In this document: positions 1 to 6,631 of the stretch, in pieces | How the letters are laid out: each line of letters starts with the position of its first letter | Numbering within the stretch: the stretch's first letter is position 1 | Assembly (NCBI GenBank): GCA_017860765.1 | Contig: JAGDMY010000145.1 | Span: 1 to 10,882, forward strand | Reading direction: 5' to 3' | Length of the DNA: 10,882 bases | DNA from: Chloroflexota bacterium | Lineage (GTDB): Bacteria; Chloroflexota; Dehalococcoidia; Dehalococcoidales; UBA3254 | Notes under the pieces: generated by a model | Seen by the model: the letters and a program-made list of their open reading frames with translations, nothing else | Told to the model about the DNA's origin: nothing | Database searches by the model: none | Program-made: the position numbers and the translations under genes

Positions 1-77
1 CCGACGAAAAAAAATGTTTGGCCTGCGGTTTATGTGAGGTAATCTGCCCCGAATACGCTATTAAAGTAAATACTTGA
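1..77 (+). CDS. korD: 2-oxoacid:ferredoxin oxidoreductase delta subunit (ferredoxin-type), C-terminal end only
   Basis: The first 77 bases encode the last 24 residues of a protein whose start lies left of the window. The visible residues hold a complete [4Fe-4S] ligand set, CLACGLCEVICP (C-x2-C-x2-C-x3-C-P), followed by EYAIKVNT and a TGA stop. This is the usual ending of a small 8Fe-8S ferredoxin. Its place directly ahead of alpha, beta and gamma subunits of a 2-oxoacid:ferredoxin oxidoreductase makes it most likely the delta subunit, which carries electrons from the TPP/[4Fe-4S] centre of the beta subunit to ferredoxin. The assignment to KorD rests on gene order; a different ferredoxin or a longer iron-sulfur protein ending this way is possible because only the tail is visible. 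Confidence 0.75.
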   Translation, partial: DEKKCLACGLCEVICPEYAIKVNT

Positions 78-79
78 TC

Positions 80-116
80 ACGGAGATTAGAAAAGATTGC
101 AGCGAGTAATCTCCGT
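80..116. repeat. 10-bp perfect inverted repeat in the korD-korA gap
   Basis: ACGGAGATTA at 80-89 is exactly complementary to TAATCTCCGT at 107-116, leaving a 17-nt loop. The hairpin starts 3 nt after the korD stop. A run of six T residues at 126-131 lies 9 nt beyond the stem, too far for a standard intrinsic terminator. It could be an mRNA-processing or stability hairpin that sets delta and alpha subunit levels, or an operator. The function is not known. Confidence 0.5.
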
Positions 117-150
117 AATTTCTACTTTTTTCCTCTGTAATCTCTGTAAT
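111..150 (+). repeat. Three copies of a 9-bp direct repeat CTCYGTAAT
   Basis: CTCCGTAAT at 111-119 and two tandem copies of CTCTGTAAT at 133-141 and 142-150 lie between korD and korA. Read as longer units, 106-119 and 137-150 match at 13 of 14 positions. A near-copy in opposite orientation, ATCACGGAG, sits at 77-85, so the motif occurs in both directions within 75 bp. Such short iterated units can be regulator binding sites or a drifting intergenic microrepeat. Nothing in the sequence decides between these. Confidence 0.5.
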
Positions 151-168
151 CGAGGCTAAGGAATTTCG

Positions 169-1320
169 ATGGCTGAAAAAGGTACACTCTGCGGCGAATA
201 TTTTATGAACGGCGATACTGCCTGTGCTGAAGGGGCTATCAGTGCCGGTTGCCGTTTCTTTGCCGGCTATCCCATTACCCCGGCTACGGAAATTGCCGAA
301 AGAATGGCCGACCGCTTGCCGCAGGTAGATGGTACCTATATCCAGATGGAAGATGAGATGGCCTCCATGAATGCGATTCTGGGGGCCTCCTGGGCAGGCG
401 TTAAGGCGATGACATCCACTTCAGGGCCCGGTTTTAGCCTGATGATGGAAAATCTGGGCCTGGGAGTGATGCTGGAAACGCCCTGCGTGGTGGTCAACAT
501 CCAGAGGGCCGGGCCTTCTACGGGTCTGCCGACTATGGTGGCGCAGGCGGACATGATGCAGGCCCGCTGGGGAGCCCATGGCAGCTATGAAATTATCGCT
601 GTTACGCCAAGTTCGATACAGGAAATGTTCGATTTAACTATACGGGCCTTTAATTTATCGGAAAAATACCGTGTTCCCGTGCTGGTGATGGCTGATGAGG
701 CCATTGGACACATGAGTGAGAAGCTGGTGATCCCGGAAATTAAGCCCGGTGATATCGTGAACCGCAAGAAGCCTAAGGTCTCAAAGGACGAATACTGGCC
801 CTACGTGGATTATGATAACGACCTGGTCCCGCCCATGGCGGTTGCCGGCGAGGGATATCATTTTCATACCACCGGTCTTACCCACGACGAGAGGGGCTAT
901 CCCATCATGACCGCGGAGGCCCAGGACAAGCTGATACGTCGCCTGGTAGGCAAAATCCGCTTGAACCACAAGGATATCATCACGCTTAAGGAGTTCCGCA
1001 CCGAAGACGCTGATATCATAGTCTGCGCGTACGGCATCACCGCCCGCATCTCGCGCCTGGCTATCGACCAGGCCCGGGAAAACGGGATTAAGGCAGGGCT
1101 GGTCCAGCTGCAAACGGTCTGGCCCTTTGCTGAAGAGAGAATCCGCGAATTAGCCCGACATGCTAAGGCCTTCATTGTGCCGGAAATAAACATGGGACAG
1201 ATCGTCCTGGAAGTCGAGCGATGCGCCGGAGGAGTGAAGACGGTGTCCGTACCGCATCCTGGAGGCACAGTGCAGCAACCCCAAATGATTCTGGATGCCA
1301 TCAGGGAGGCAGCGAGATGA
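169..1320 (+). CDS. korA: 2-oxoacid:ferredoxin oxidoreductase alpha subunit (KorA type)
   Basis: This is the alpha subunit of a CoA-dependent 2-oxoacid:ferredoxin oxidoreductase, which interconverts a 2-oxoacid plus CoA with an acyl-CoA, CO2 and reduced ferredoxin in the cytoplasm. The 383 residues show the alpha-subunit signature: NGDTACAEGA near 14-23, GYPITPATE at 33-41, the EDEMA glutamate region at 61-65 that faces the TPP aminopyrimidine, TSTSGPGFSLM at 82-92 and QRAGPSTGLPT at 112-122. The C-terminal third is the transketolase-like domain II. Length and motifs fit KorA (2-oxoglutarate type) better than pyruvate synthase, because gamma and delta are separate genes, but the substrate cannot be proven from sequence. 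ATG 169 has AAGGAA at 158-163 upstream. The stop codon overlaps the korB start by 4 nt (ATGA), implying translational coupling. Confidence 0.93.
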   Translation: MAEKGTLCGEYFMNGDTACAEGAISAGCRFFAGYPITPATEIAERMADRLPQVDGTYIQMEDEMASMNAILGASWAGVKAMTSTSGPGFSLMMENLGLGVMLETPCVVVNIQRAGPSTGLPTMVAQADMMQARWGAHGSYEIIAVTPSSIQEMFDLTIRAFNLSEKYRVPVLVMADEAIGHMSEKLVIPEIKPGDIVNRKKPKVSKDEYWPYVDYDNDLVPPMAVAGEGYHFHTTGLTHDERGYPIMTAEAQDKLIRRLVGKIRLNHKDIITLKEFRTEDADIIVCAYGITARISRLAIDQARENGIKAGLVQLQTVWPFAEERIRELARHAKAFIVPEINMGQIVLEVERCAGGVKTVSVPHPGGTVQQPQMILDAIREAAR

Positions 1321-2063
1321 CAACAACTTCTCCCAAAACAGATCAGGGCAATTCTCTGCAAAGATTTTTAAGATTGGATAGGATGCCCCATATTTTCTGC
1401 TCTGGATGTGGGGTTGGCCCTGTGATCAGCAGCTACATTCGGGGTTTTCTGAAAGCTGGCATTGATCCCGATTCCATCGCTTTTGTGTCCGGAATAGGCT
1501 GCAGCGGCAGAGCGGCGGGCTATGTCAAACTGGACTCTTTCCACACTACGCATGGCCGGGCTATTCCATTCGCCACCGGATTAAAGCTGGCCAATCCAAA
1601 ATTAAATGTGGTGGTATTCTCCGGTGACGGGGACCTGGCGACAATCGGCGGGAACCATCTTATACACGCTGCCCGCCGCAATATTGATATCCTTTGCATC
1701 TGCATCAATAATTTCAACTATGGCATGACCGGTGGACAGATGGGTTGCACTACTCCCTGGAATGCCCTCACTACTACTTCTCCTTACGGCAATTTTGAGT
1801 CTCCTACCAACCTTCCCTACCTGACGGCTGCCAGTGGAGCTACCTACATTTCTCGCTGGACCACCCTTCATCTGCGTGAGCTTGAAGGTTCTATCGCTGA
1901 AGCTTTAGGCAAACGCGGATTCAGCTTTATTGAGGTCGTGGCTCCCTGTCCTACGGTCTATGGACGCCTGAATAAACGGCCCCGCGGGCTGGATTATCGT
2001 GGGCAAATTCCTGGACGTCCAATGTCCGACTTACCTGGAAAGCCGACAGAAAATTTTAGATAA
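1317..2063 (+). CDS. korB: 2-oxoacid:ferredoxin oxidoreductase beta subunit (KorB type), 3' end apparently frameshifted
   Basis: This TPP- and [4Fe-4S]-binding beta subunit pairs with KorA. The start is ATG 1317, overlapping the korA stop, with AGGGAGG at 1303-1309. An upstream in-frame ATG at 1221 would run through the korA coding end and is not credible. In the 248 residues, CSGC at 28-31 and GIGCSGR at 59-65 hold cluster cysteines. HTTHGRAIPFATG lies at 77-89. GDGD at 103-106 through NN at 131-132 is the TPP/Mg motif, followed by YGMTGGQ at 135-141. CPTVYGR at 211-217 is typical of KorB. After LNKRP the sequence loses family resemblance (RGLDYRGQIPGRPMSD...) and stops at 2063, shorter than the usual size of roughly 270-290 residues. 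The expected C-terminus is visible in the next frame (see 1984-2088). The catalytic part is complete, so activity may survive. Confidence 0.88.
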   Translation: MTTTSPKTDQGNSLQRFLRLDRMPHIFCSGCGVGPVISSYIRGFLKAGIDPDSIAFVSGIGCSGRAAGYVKLDSFHTTHGRAIPFATGLKLANPKLNVVVFSGDGDLATIGGNHLIHAARRNIDILCICINNFNYGMTGGQMGCTTPWNALTTTSPYGNFESPTNLPYLTAASGATYISRWTTLHLRELEGSIAEALGKRGFSFIEVVAPCPTVYGRLNKRPRGLDYRGQIPGRPMSDLPGKPTENFR

Positions 2064-2088
2064 AGCCCGGGAAAAGGGAAGATTATAA
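1984..2088 (+). pseudogene. Displaced KorB C-terminal segment in the +1 frame
   Basis: Read from 1984 in the frame one base ahead of korB, the DNA encodes A-GWIIVGKFLDVQCPTYLES followed by a charged helix RQKILDKAREKGRL and a TAA at 2086-2088. The pattern of a glycine, hydrophobic strand, GKF(L/V)D, Pro and an aromatic residue is how KorB-family beta subunits normally end. In intact proteins about 30-40 residues separate the CPTxxGR motif from this segment; here they are nearly adjacent. The simplest reading is a roughly 100-bp deletion that also changed frame somewhere between 1972 and 1995. This could be real or a sequencing or assembly error. The family comparison is from memory, not from an alignment. 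Confidence 0.65.
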
Positions 2089-2163
2089 GATAGCGGGAAG
2101 ACTGAAGCTTGGAGGAGGAAGTCGCGGATTTTGAGCTCGATGCTTCAATCATTTTACCCTGGT

Positions 2164-2170
2164 CTGGAGG
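2164..2170 (+). promoter_or_regulatory. Shine-Dalgarno site that fixes the TTG start of korC
   Basis: CTGGAGG at 2164-2170 lies 6 nt before TTG 2177. No ATG or GTG in the korC frame upstream has a comparable site, and the frame is closed by a stop at 2132-2134, so TTG is the likely start. Confidence 0.65.
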
Positions 2171-2176
2171 TTCATA

Positions 2177-2740
2177 TTGAGCAGAAGGGAGTTGAGAATA
2201 GCCGGGTTTGGTGGTCAGGGGGTGGTGCTGGCAGGGCAAATTGTGGGTCAGGCAGTGGCGGTTTATGATAAGCAATATGCCGCTTTCACCCAAAATTATG
2301 GCCCGGAGGCGCGGGGAGGCTCATGTACTGCTGAAGTGGTGGCCGCAGAAGAGCCTATCGGCTATCCTTACCTGACCCGACCACAGACTGTAGTAATCCT
2401 GTCTCAGGATGCCTACAATAAATATGGCAAAAATCTTCCCGCTGAAACGCAATTGATCGTGGACCCCGATCTGGTTAAGCCTGACCCCTCTGAAAACCAT
2501 CCTTATTTAACAGTGCCCTCCAACCGAATGGCCCGGGAGATGGGAAGGGTAGTGGTAGCCAATATTATTTTGTTAGGTTTTCTGGCCTCAGTTAACAACT
2601 TCGTTTCCACCGAAGCGCTTCGTAAATCGGTCCTGGCCACTGTGCCCAAGGGAACCGGCGAATTCAATATGAAGGCTTTTGAGGCCGGGTTTAAGTACGG
2701 GCAGGAACACGGAAAACGGAGCGAAGGTGCCAATGGCTAA
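2177..2740 (+). CDS. korC: 2-oxoacid:ferredoxin oxidoreductase gamma subunit (KorC type)
   Basis: This 187-residue gamma subunit has the family's usual length of about 180-190. It starts with RELRIAGFGGQGVVLAG: the GFGGQG loop at 10-15 is the gamma-domain signature. FTQNYGPEARGG at 37-48 and the helix EMGRVVVANIILLGFL at 121-136 are also characteristic. The domain helps bind CoA and assemble the alpha-beta core in the cytoplasmic enzyme. The start is TTG with a good Shine-Dalgarno site. It lies 113 nt after the annotated korB stop, or 88 nt after the displaced KorB C-terminus. Its 3' end overlaps the next gene by 8 nt, which ties the Kor and Hdr halves of the cluster into one translational unit. 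Confidence 0.92.
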   Translation: MSRRELRIAGFGGQGVVLAGQIVGQAVAVYDKQYAAFTQNYGPEARGGSCTAEVVAAEEPIGYPYLTRPQTVVILSQDAYNKYGKNLPAETQLIVDPDLVKPDPSENHPYLTVPSNRMAREMGRVVVANIILLGFLASVNNFVSTEALRKSVLATVPKGTGEFNMKAFEAGFKYGQEHGKRSEGANG

Positions 2741-5700
2741 AAGCTTGCCCACAGACAGTGCTCGATCTGCCAGGATTTCGGTAATAGGGTCCGGGATTCG
2801 GGCCGCTCAGTGCGCTCTGACGCTCGCCGAGATGGGTATTGATGTGGCGCTGATAACTCCTTCGCCTTCCCTGGATTTGGATACCGTCAATCATCCAGCT
2901 ACACCATCTCACGAACTTATGCATGTATGGCCCATGCTATTACGGGCGGCCAGCCATCCGCGCGTAAAACTGTACACTAACTCTCATGTTAAGGCAATTA
3001 CCGGTAAGCCCGGGAATATTTCCCTTAAGATTCTGAAAGAGCCCCGCTTTGTGAAGGAAGAGCTATGCACCGGATGTGGAAAATGCGAGGAAGAATGTTC
3101 GGTCGAAGTCCAGCAAAAGTTCAACGGACACAAGATCAGTCACAGAGCTATTCATTCTCCAGTGCTGGGCGCTAAATCTATACCTTCGGCTTATTATATC
3201 GATAAAACCGGGATTTCCCCCTGTCGGGCCAACTGTCCTCTGGGGATAAATGTCCACGGTTATGTTGCTCTGCTTAGCAAAGGAAAGGTGGATGAGGCTT
3301 TGGCCTTGATCGATGAAATTGCCCCAATGCCCGGCATCCTCGGCCGCCTGTGTACTCATCCTTGCGAGAATAATTGCAAAAGGGCCGAAGTTGATAATTC
3401 GGTCTTCATTCAGGCGTTACACCGTTATGCTGCTGACCATGCCCCGGGTGGCGTCAAATATCAGCGTAAAGCGCCCGCCGGGTCGCGAAAAGAGAAGATA
3501 GCCATTATAGGCTCCGGACCGGCAGGTTTAACCGCAGGGTGGGAACTAGCCAGAAGAGGATATACACCCACTATTTTTGAATCGCATGCCGTGGTGGGTG
3601 GTATGCTGGCAACCGGGGTGCCCAGATTCCGCTTGCCCCGTGAAGTTCGCGAAAGAGAAGTGGAGGCCATAAAGGCTCTGGGTGTGGACATCAAAACGGG
3701 TGTGACGGTGGGGCGCGATGTGACCTATGCTGACCTTGTAGAACGGGGTTACCGCTCCTTTTTCCTGGCCATTGGTGCTCAGAAGAATAAGAAATTGGGT
3801 ATTCCCGGTGAGGACCTGGAAGGCGTCGCCGATTGTATATCCTTGCTTTTTGCCTTGAACCTAAAGGTAGGCGCCAATGTCGGCTCAAACGTGGTAGTTA
3901 TCGGGGGTGGCAACAGCGCCGTGGATTCAGCCCGCGCCGCCAAACGTCATAGCAAAGGGGCGGTGCGCCTATTATATCGCCGCACGATCGAAGAAATGCC
4001 TGCCATTAAAGAGGATGTTGCTGACGCGATCAATGAAGGGGTTGTAATAGACTATCTTACCGCGCCGCTGGAAATTTTAGGCAATGGCACCCGGGTAACC
4101 GGGGTGAGGTGTCAGCGCATGCAACTGGGAGAAATTGGAGCCGACGGCAGGCGCCAAGTAAGTCCTGAAGTTGATTCAGAATTTGTGATCGAAGCCGACC
4201 ATGTAGTGATCGCTGTCGGTCAGGAACCCAATACGCCGAATTTAAATATAAAGGGACTGGCTATTGGTGACGACTCGGTTGTTACAGTTGACCCGCTGAC
4301 TTTGGAAACTAACTTACGCGGGGTATTTGCCGGGGGTGATTGTGTCACCGGCTCAAACACTGTGGTTGATGCTATGGCAGCCGGATTGCGAGCTGCGGAA
4401 TCAATTGACAGGTATATTAAAGGCGACGATTTGAAGAAAGGGCGTACTCTGGCAGCCCCGGTACCGGTCGAGGTAAATATAGAAGAAAGAAAAGCCTCGC
4501 CCTATAAGAGGGCCCCAATGCCGTCATTGCCGTTTTCTAAAAGGAAGGGCAATTATGAAGAGACCAACCTCGGCTTAGCGGACTCAATCGCCGTACGCGA
4601 AGCCGGGCGCTGCATCAACTGTGCCGTATGCTGTGAGTGTCTGGAATGTGACCGGGTGTGCGAGCTAAAGGCCGTTTTCCACAAGGATACCGGCAAAACA
4701 CTGGACATTGAATCTGAAAGTGTGATCAATTTTATCTCTCCAGAGCTCGGCATACAGGAAATCAAAAAGCCCGGAATCTATAACGTCAATGATCAGAATG
4801 CCCGCAGCCTGCTGGGAGATTTGGCCCAGGCTTCAACGGCGGCCTTGTCAGCAGCTATTGGTTTGAAGCTTAAGGAAAAGCTACCTGGCACCCGTAGTTC
4901 TTTCGGCGAAAAGGAGGAGGTCTCGAAAACTGCAGTAATCTCGCCCAAAATTGCGCCGACCATTACGGGCGACCGTACTGTGGTATTCCTGTGTTCCTGT
5001 GGTGACGGCATCAGTTCCCTGATCGATTTTTCCAAAGTCAAGGGAGCAATATCTAAACTGAAGGATGTTTACAGCATTGAGGAACTACCCCAGTCGTGCA
5101 CTTCAGAAGGTTCGCTGAAAATCAAAGCTTATGTGGAAAAAGAAAAAATCTCCCACGTGGTGCTGGCAGCTTGTCGGTGCTGTGGCCTGGAACAAATTTG
5201 TTTTAGCTGCACGGATCGTCGTGTTATGTGCCTGTATAATCTGGCCCTCGATGTACCCCAGGAAGTTAATATCGAGTACACCAATATCCGTGAGCAATGT
5301 GCCTGGGTGCACCGGGATGATAAAGAGGGGGCGACCACCAAAGCCATTGAGCTCATTTCTTCTGCCGTTGTACGGGCCCAACGATTGGTCCCTCTAATTT
5401 ACGAAGCGCGCCCAATCCACAACTCGGTGATAATAATCGGCACCGGTTTGTCATGCCTGGCTGCTGCCGACAATCTCTCGGCTCAGGGTTATAGTGTGAC
5501 CCTAATTTCTGATTTAGGTGCTCAGGAGGCCCAAAAGCTGGGAAAAGGGTCTGCCGAAGATATGGATAAAGTGGACGACCTGTTGAAAGGGCTGGCAGCC
5601 CACGGCGTGCAGATCGATCCCTGGCCCCAATTTTTGGAATTAAATGGTGTCCCCGGACAATATGAAGCCCTTATTAAAGATGCCTCTAAGGTAAAACGGA

Positions 5701-6224
5701 TTCAGGCGGGGTCGGTCATTCTGGATTTACTGAACGCTCGGAAAGAATCCTTAAATACCCTGGCCAATAGCAACCTTATCAGCCGGGTAATGGCGCGTCA
5801 ACATTTCTTCAGCAGGGTTTCCAGTCTGGATTCCACGTTGCTGCATACCTATACTGTCAGAGAGACTGCAGGTATCTTTATCATCGTGCCAGTGGGCATA
5901 CCTGCGGTTGAAGAGCAACTTATGATGGGTCGAGCCGCCGCTGCCAGAGCTTCAGTTTATCTCAGCCAGGAAAATTTCAAGCCGCGGTCCAGTTCGGTGG
6001 TTATCAACCCCCGTTTATGCCGCGGCTGCGGAGATTGTATCAAACTTTGTCCTTATATCGAGGTAAGGGCCGGCGCACAGGGTAATTCTGAGGCGTACGT
6101 CGATCCGGCCCTGTGTTTCGGCTGTGGAGCTTGCATCTCAGTCTGTCCTACCGGCGCTATTGGCCAGCCTCTTCAGAGTGAGGTGGGGATTATTGCCGGT
6201 TTGGAAGCGCTATTAAAAAGGTGA
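2733..6224 (+). CDS. Giant fusion: HdrA-like unit with inserted GltD/NfnB NAD(P)H module, joined to a second HdrA-like unit
   Basis: A 1163-residue cytoplasmic iron-sulfur flavoprotein. ATG 2733 has GAAGG at 2723-2727 and overlaps korC by 8 nt. Residues 13-160 match the middle of HdrA: a Rossmann start with GSGIRA (19-24) and a [4Fe-4S] set C112, C115, C118, C122. The HdrA CxxC is replaced by His60 and Met63. After the motif IPSAYYID (150-157) a GltD-like module runs to about 565: C164, C168, C207, C211 and C215 for clusters, FAD loop GSGPAG (260-265), NAD(P) loop GGGNSA (391-396), YRR (415-417) suggesting NADPH, and GGDCVTG (534-540). A seven-cysteine patch follows at 627-643. From about 750 a second HdrA-like unit begins: C754, C756, C789, C814, C856, a degenerate Rossmann GTGLSC (903-908), and two [4Fe-4S] sets (C1096-C1106, C1128-C1138). 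Likely role: passing electrons between NADPH, ferredoxin/Kor and the Hdr core. The exact reaction is inferred. Confidence 0.88.
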   Translation: MAKSLPTDSARSARISVIGSGIRAAQCALTLAEMGIDVALITPSPSLDLDTVNHPATPSHELMHVWPMLLRAASHPRVKLYTNSHVKAITGKPGNISLKILKEPRFVKEELCTGCGKCEEECSVEVQQKFNGHKISHRAIHSPVLGAKSIPSAYYIDKTGISPCRANCPLGINVHGYVALLSKGKVDEALALIDEIAPMPGILGRLCTHPCENNCKRAEVDNSVFIQALHRYAADHAPGGVKYQRKAPAGSRKEKIAIIGSGPAGLTAGWELARRGYTPTIFESHAVVGGMLATGVPRFRLPREVREREVEAIKALGVDIKTGVTVGRDVTYADLVERGYRSFFLAIGAQKNKKLGIPGEDLEGVADCISLLFALNLKVGANVGSNVVVIGGGNSAVDSARAAKRHSKGAVRLLYRRTIEEMPAIKEDVADAINEGVVIDYLTAPLEILGNGTRVTGVRCQRMQLGEIGADGRRQVSPEVDSEFVIEADHVVIAVGQEPNTPNLNIKGLAIGDDSVVTVDPLTLETNLRGVFAGGDCVTGSNTVVDAMAAGLRAAESIDRYIKGDDLKKGRTLAAPVPVEVNIEERKASPYKRAPMPSLPFSKRKGNYEETNLGLADSIAVREAGRCINCAVCCECLECDRVCELKAVFHKDTGKTLDIESESVINFISPELGIQEIKKPGIYNVNDQNARSLLGDLAQASTAALSAAIGLKLKEKLPGTRSSFGEKEEVSKTAVISPKIAPTITGDRTVVFLCSCGDGISSLIDFSKVKGAISKLKDVYSIEELPQSCTSEGSLKIKAYVEKEKISHVVLAACRCCGLEQICFSCTDRRVMCLYNLALDVPQEVNIEYTNIREQCAWVHRDDKEGATTKAIELISSAVVRAQRLVPLIYEARPIHNSVIIIGTGLSCLAAADNLSAQGYSVTLISDLGAQEAQKLGKGSAEDMDKVDDLLKGLAAHGVQIDPWPQFLELNGVPGQYEALIKDASKVKRIQAGSVILDLLNARKESLNTLANSNLISRVMARQHFFSRVSSLDSTLLHTYTVRETAGIFIIVPVGIPAVEEQLMMGRAAAARASVYLSQENFKPRSSSVVINPRLCRGCGDCIKLCPYIEVRAGAQGNSEAYVDPALCFGCGACISVCPTGAIGQPLQSEVGIIAGLEALLKR

Positions 6225-6226
6225 AT

Positions 6227-6622
6227 ATGAGCAAACCTGCTATGTTGGTGGTTTTTGTATGCAACTGGGATGGACTGAGCTGCATTGAAAGTGCTGCCCA
6301 GAAACGAATGACCTTTCCGGCATCTGTCAAGATAATTCGGGTGAGCTGTCTCTCACGGGTTCACGATGGTTTGATATTGAAAGCTTTTGAATTGGGGGCT
6401 GATGGCGTGATGCTGCTGGGATGTGATTCCCATAGCTGTCATTTTGGCATTTCGGAGGACCTGATCAATCAAAATATTGAAAAAGTGCAGGCCATCCGCT
6501 CTTTGCTGGGGCAGGATAAAAACAGATTGGCCCTGGTCCGTTTGCCCCATGCTGATGGGGTTGGTTTTATTAAGCGTATCACGGAGTTTTTCGACCAGTT
6601 TGCCCGGCCCAGCCCGGTTTAA
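6227..6622 (+). CDS. mvhD: Stand-alone MvhD-like iron-sulfur electron-transfer protein (hydrogenase iron-sulfur subunit family)
   Basis: MvhD-family proteins carry electrons, through an iron-sulfur cluster, from a hydrogenase or dehydrogenase to HdrA. The 131 residues show the family framework: VFVCNWDGLSC at 9-19, RVSCLSRV at 38-45 and LLGCDSHSCHF at 64-72. The usual CNWC motif reads CNWD, so its second cysteine is Asp15. Cys19, four residues on, could stand in; C41, C66 and C71 are kept. The symbol marks the family, not proven orthology, and no hydrogenase gene is visible. ATG 6227 has AAAGG ending at 6220-6221 at a good distance. GTG 6221, overlapping the previous stop by 4 nt, would add two residues and is possible. 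The gene sits 2 nt after the HdrA-GltD fusion, which lacks its own MvhD domain, so it probably serves that protein. Confidence 0.82.
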   Translation: MSKPAMLVVFVCNWDGLSCIESAAQKRMTFPASVKIIRVSCLSRVHDGLILKAFELGADGVMLLGCDSHSCHFGISEDLINQNIEKVQAIRSLLGQDKNRLALVRLPHADGVGFIKRITEFFDQFARPSPV

Positions 6623-6631
6623 GGGTCCTAT

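Noticed and set aside
74..102. A possible promoter with TTGATC as a -35 box just after korD
   Set aside because: No acceptable -10 box lies 16-18 bp downstream, and the gap is dominated by repeats.
80..131. The korD-korA hairpin as a rho-independent terminator
   Set aside because: The T run begins 9 nt after the stem and the loop is 17 nt, so it does not fit the standard form. Termination inside the kor operon would also be unexpected.
897..1361. A 154-codon open frame on the minus strand opposite korA
   Set aside because: The opposite strand carries clear KorA motifs throughout. The minus-strand translation has no recognisable domain and is a shadow frame.
5131..5397. An 88-codon plus-strand frame inside the fusion gene
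   Set aside because: It overlaps the HdrA N-terminal-like domain, whose conserved cysteines are in the main frame. The alternative translation has no family features.
6227..6300. Selenocysteine in the MvhD-like motif, as known in some MvhD/HdrA relatives
   Set aside because: The variant position is a GAT aspartate codon, not TGA, and no in-frame TGA was seen in the MvhD, HdrA or HdrCB genes.
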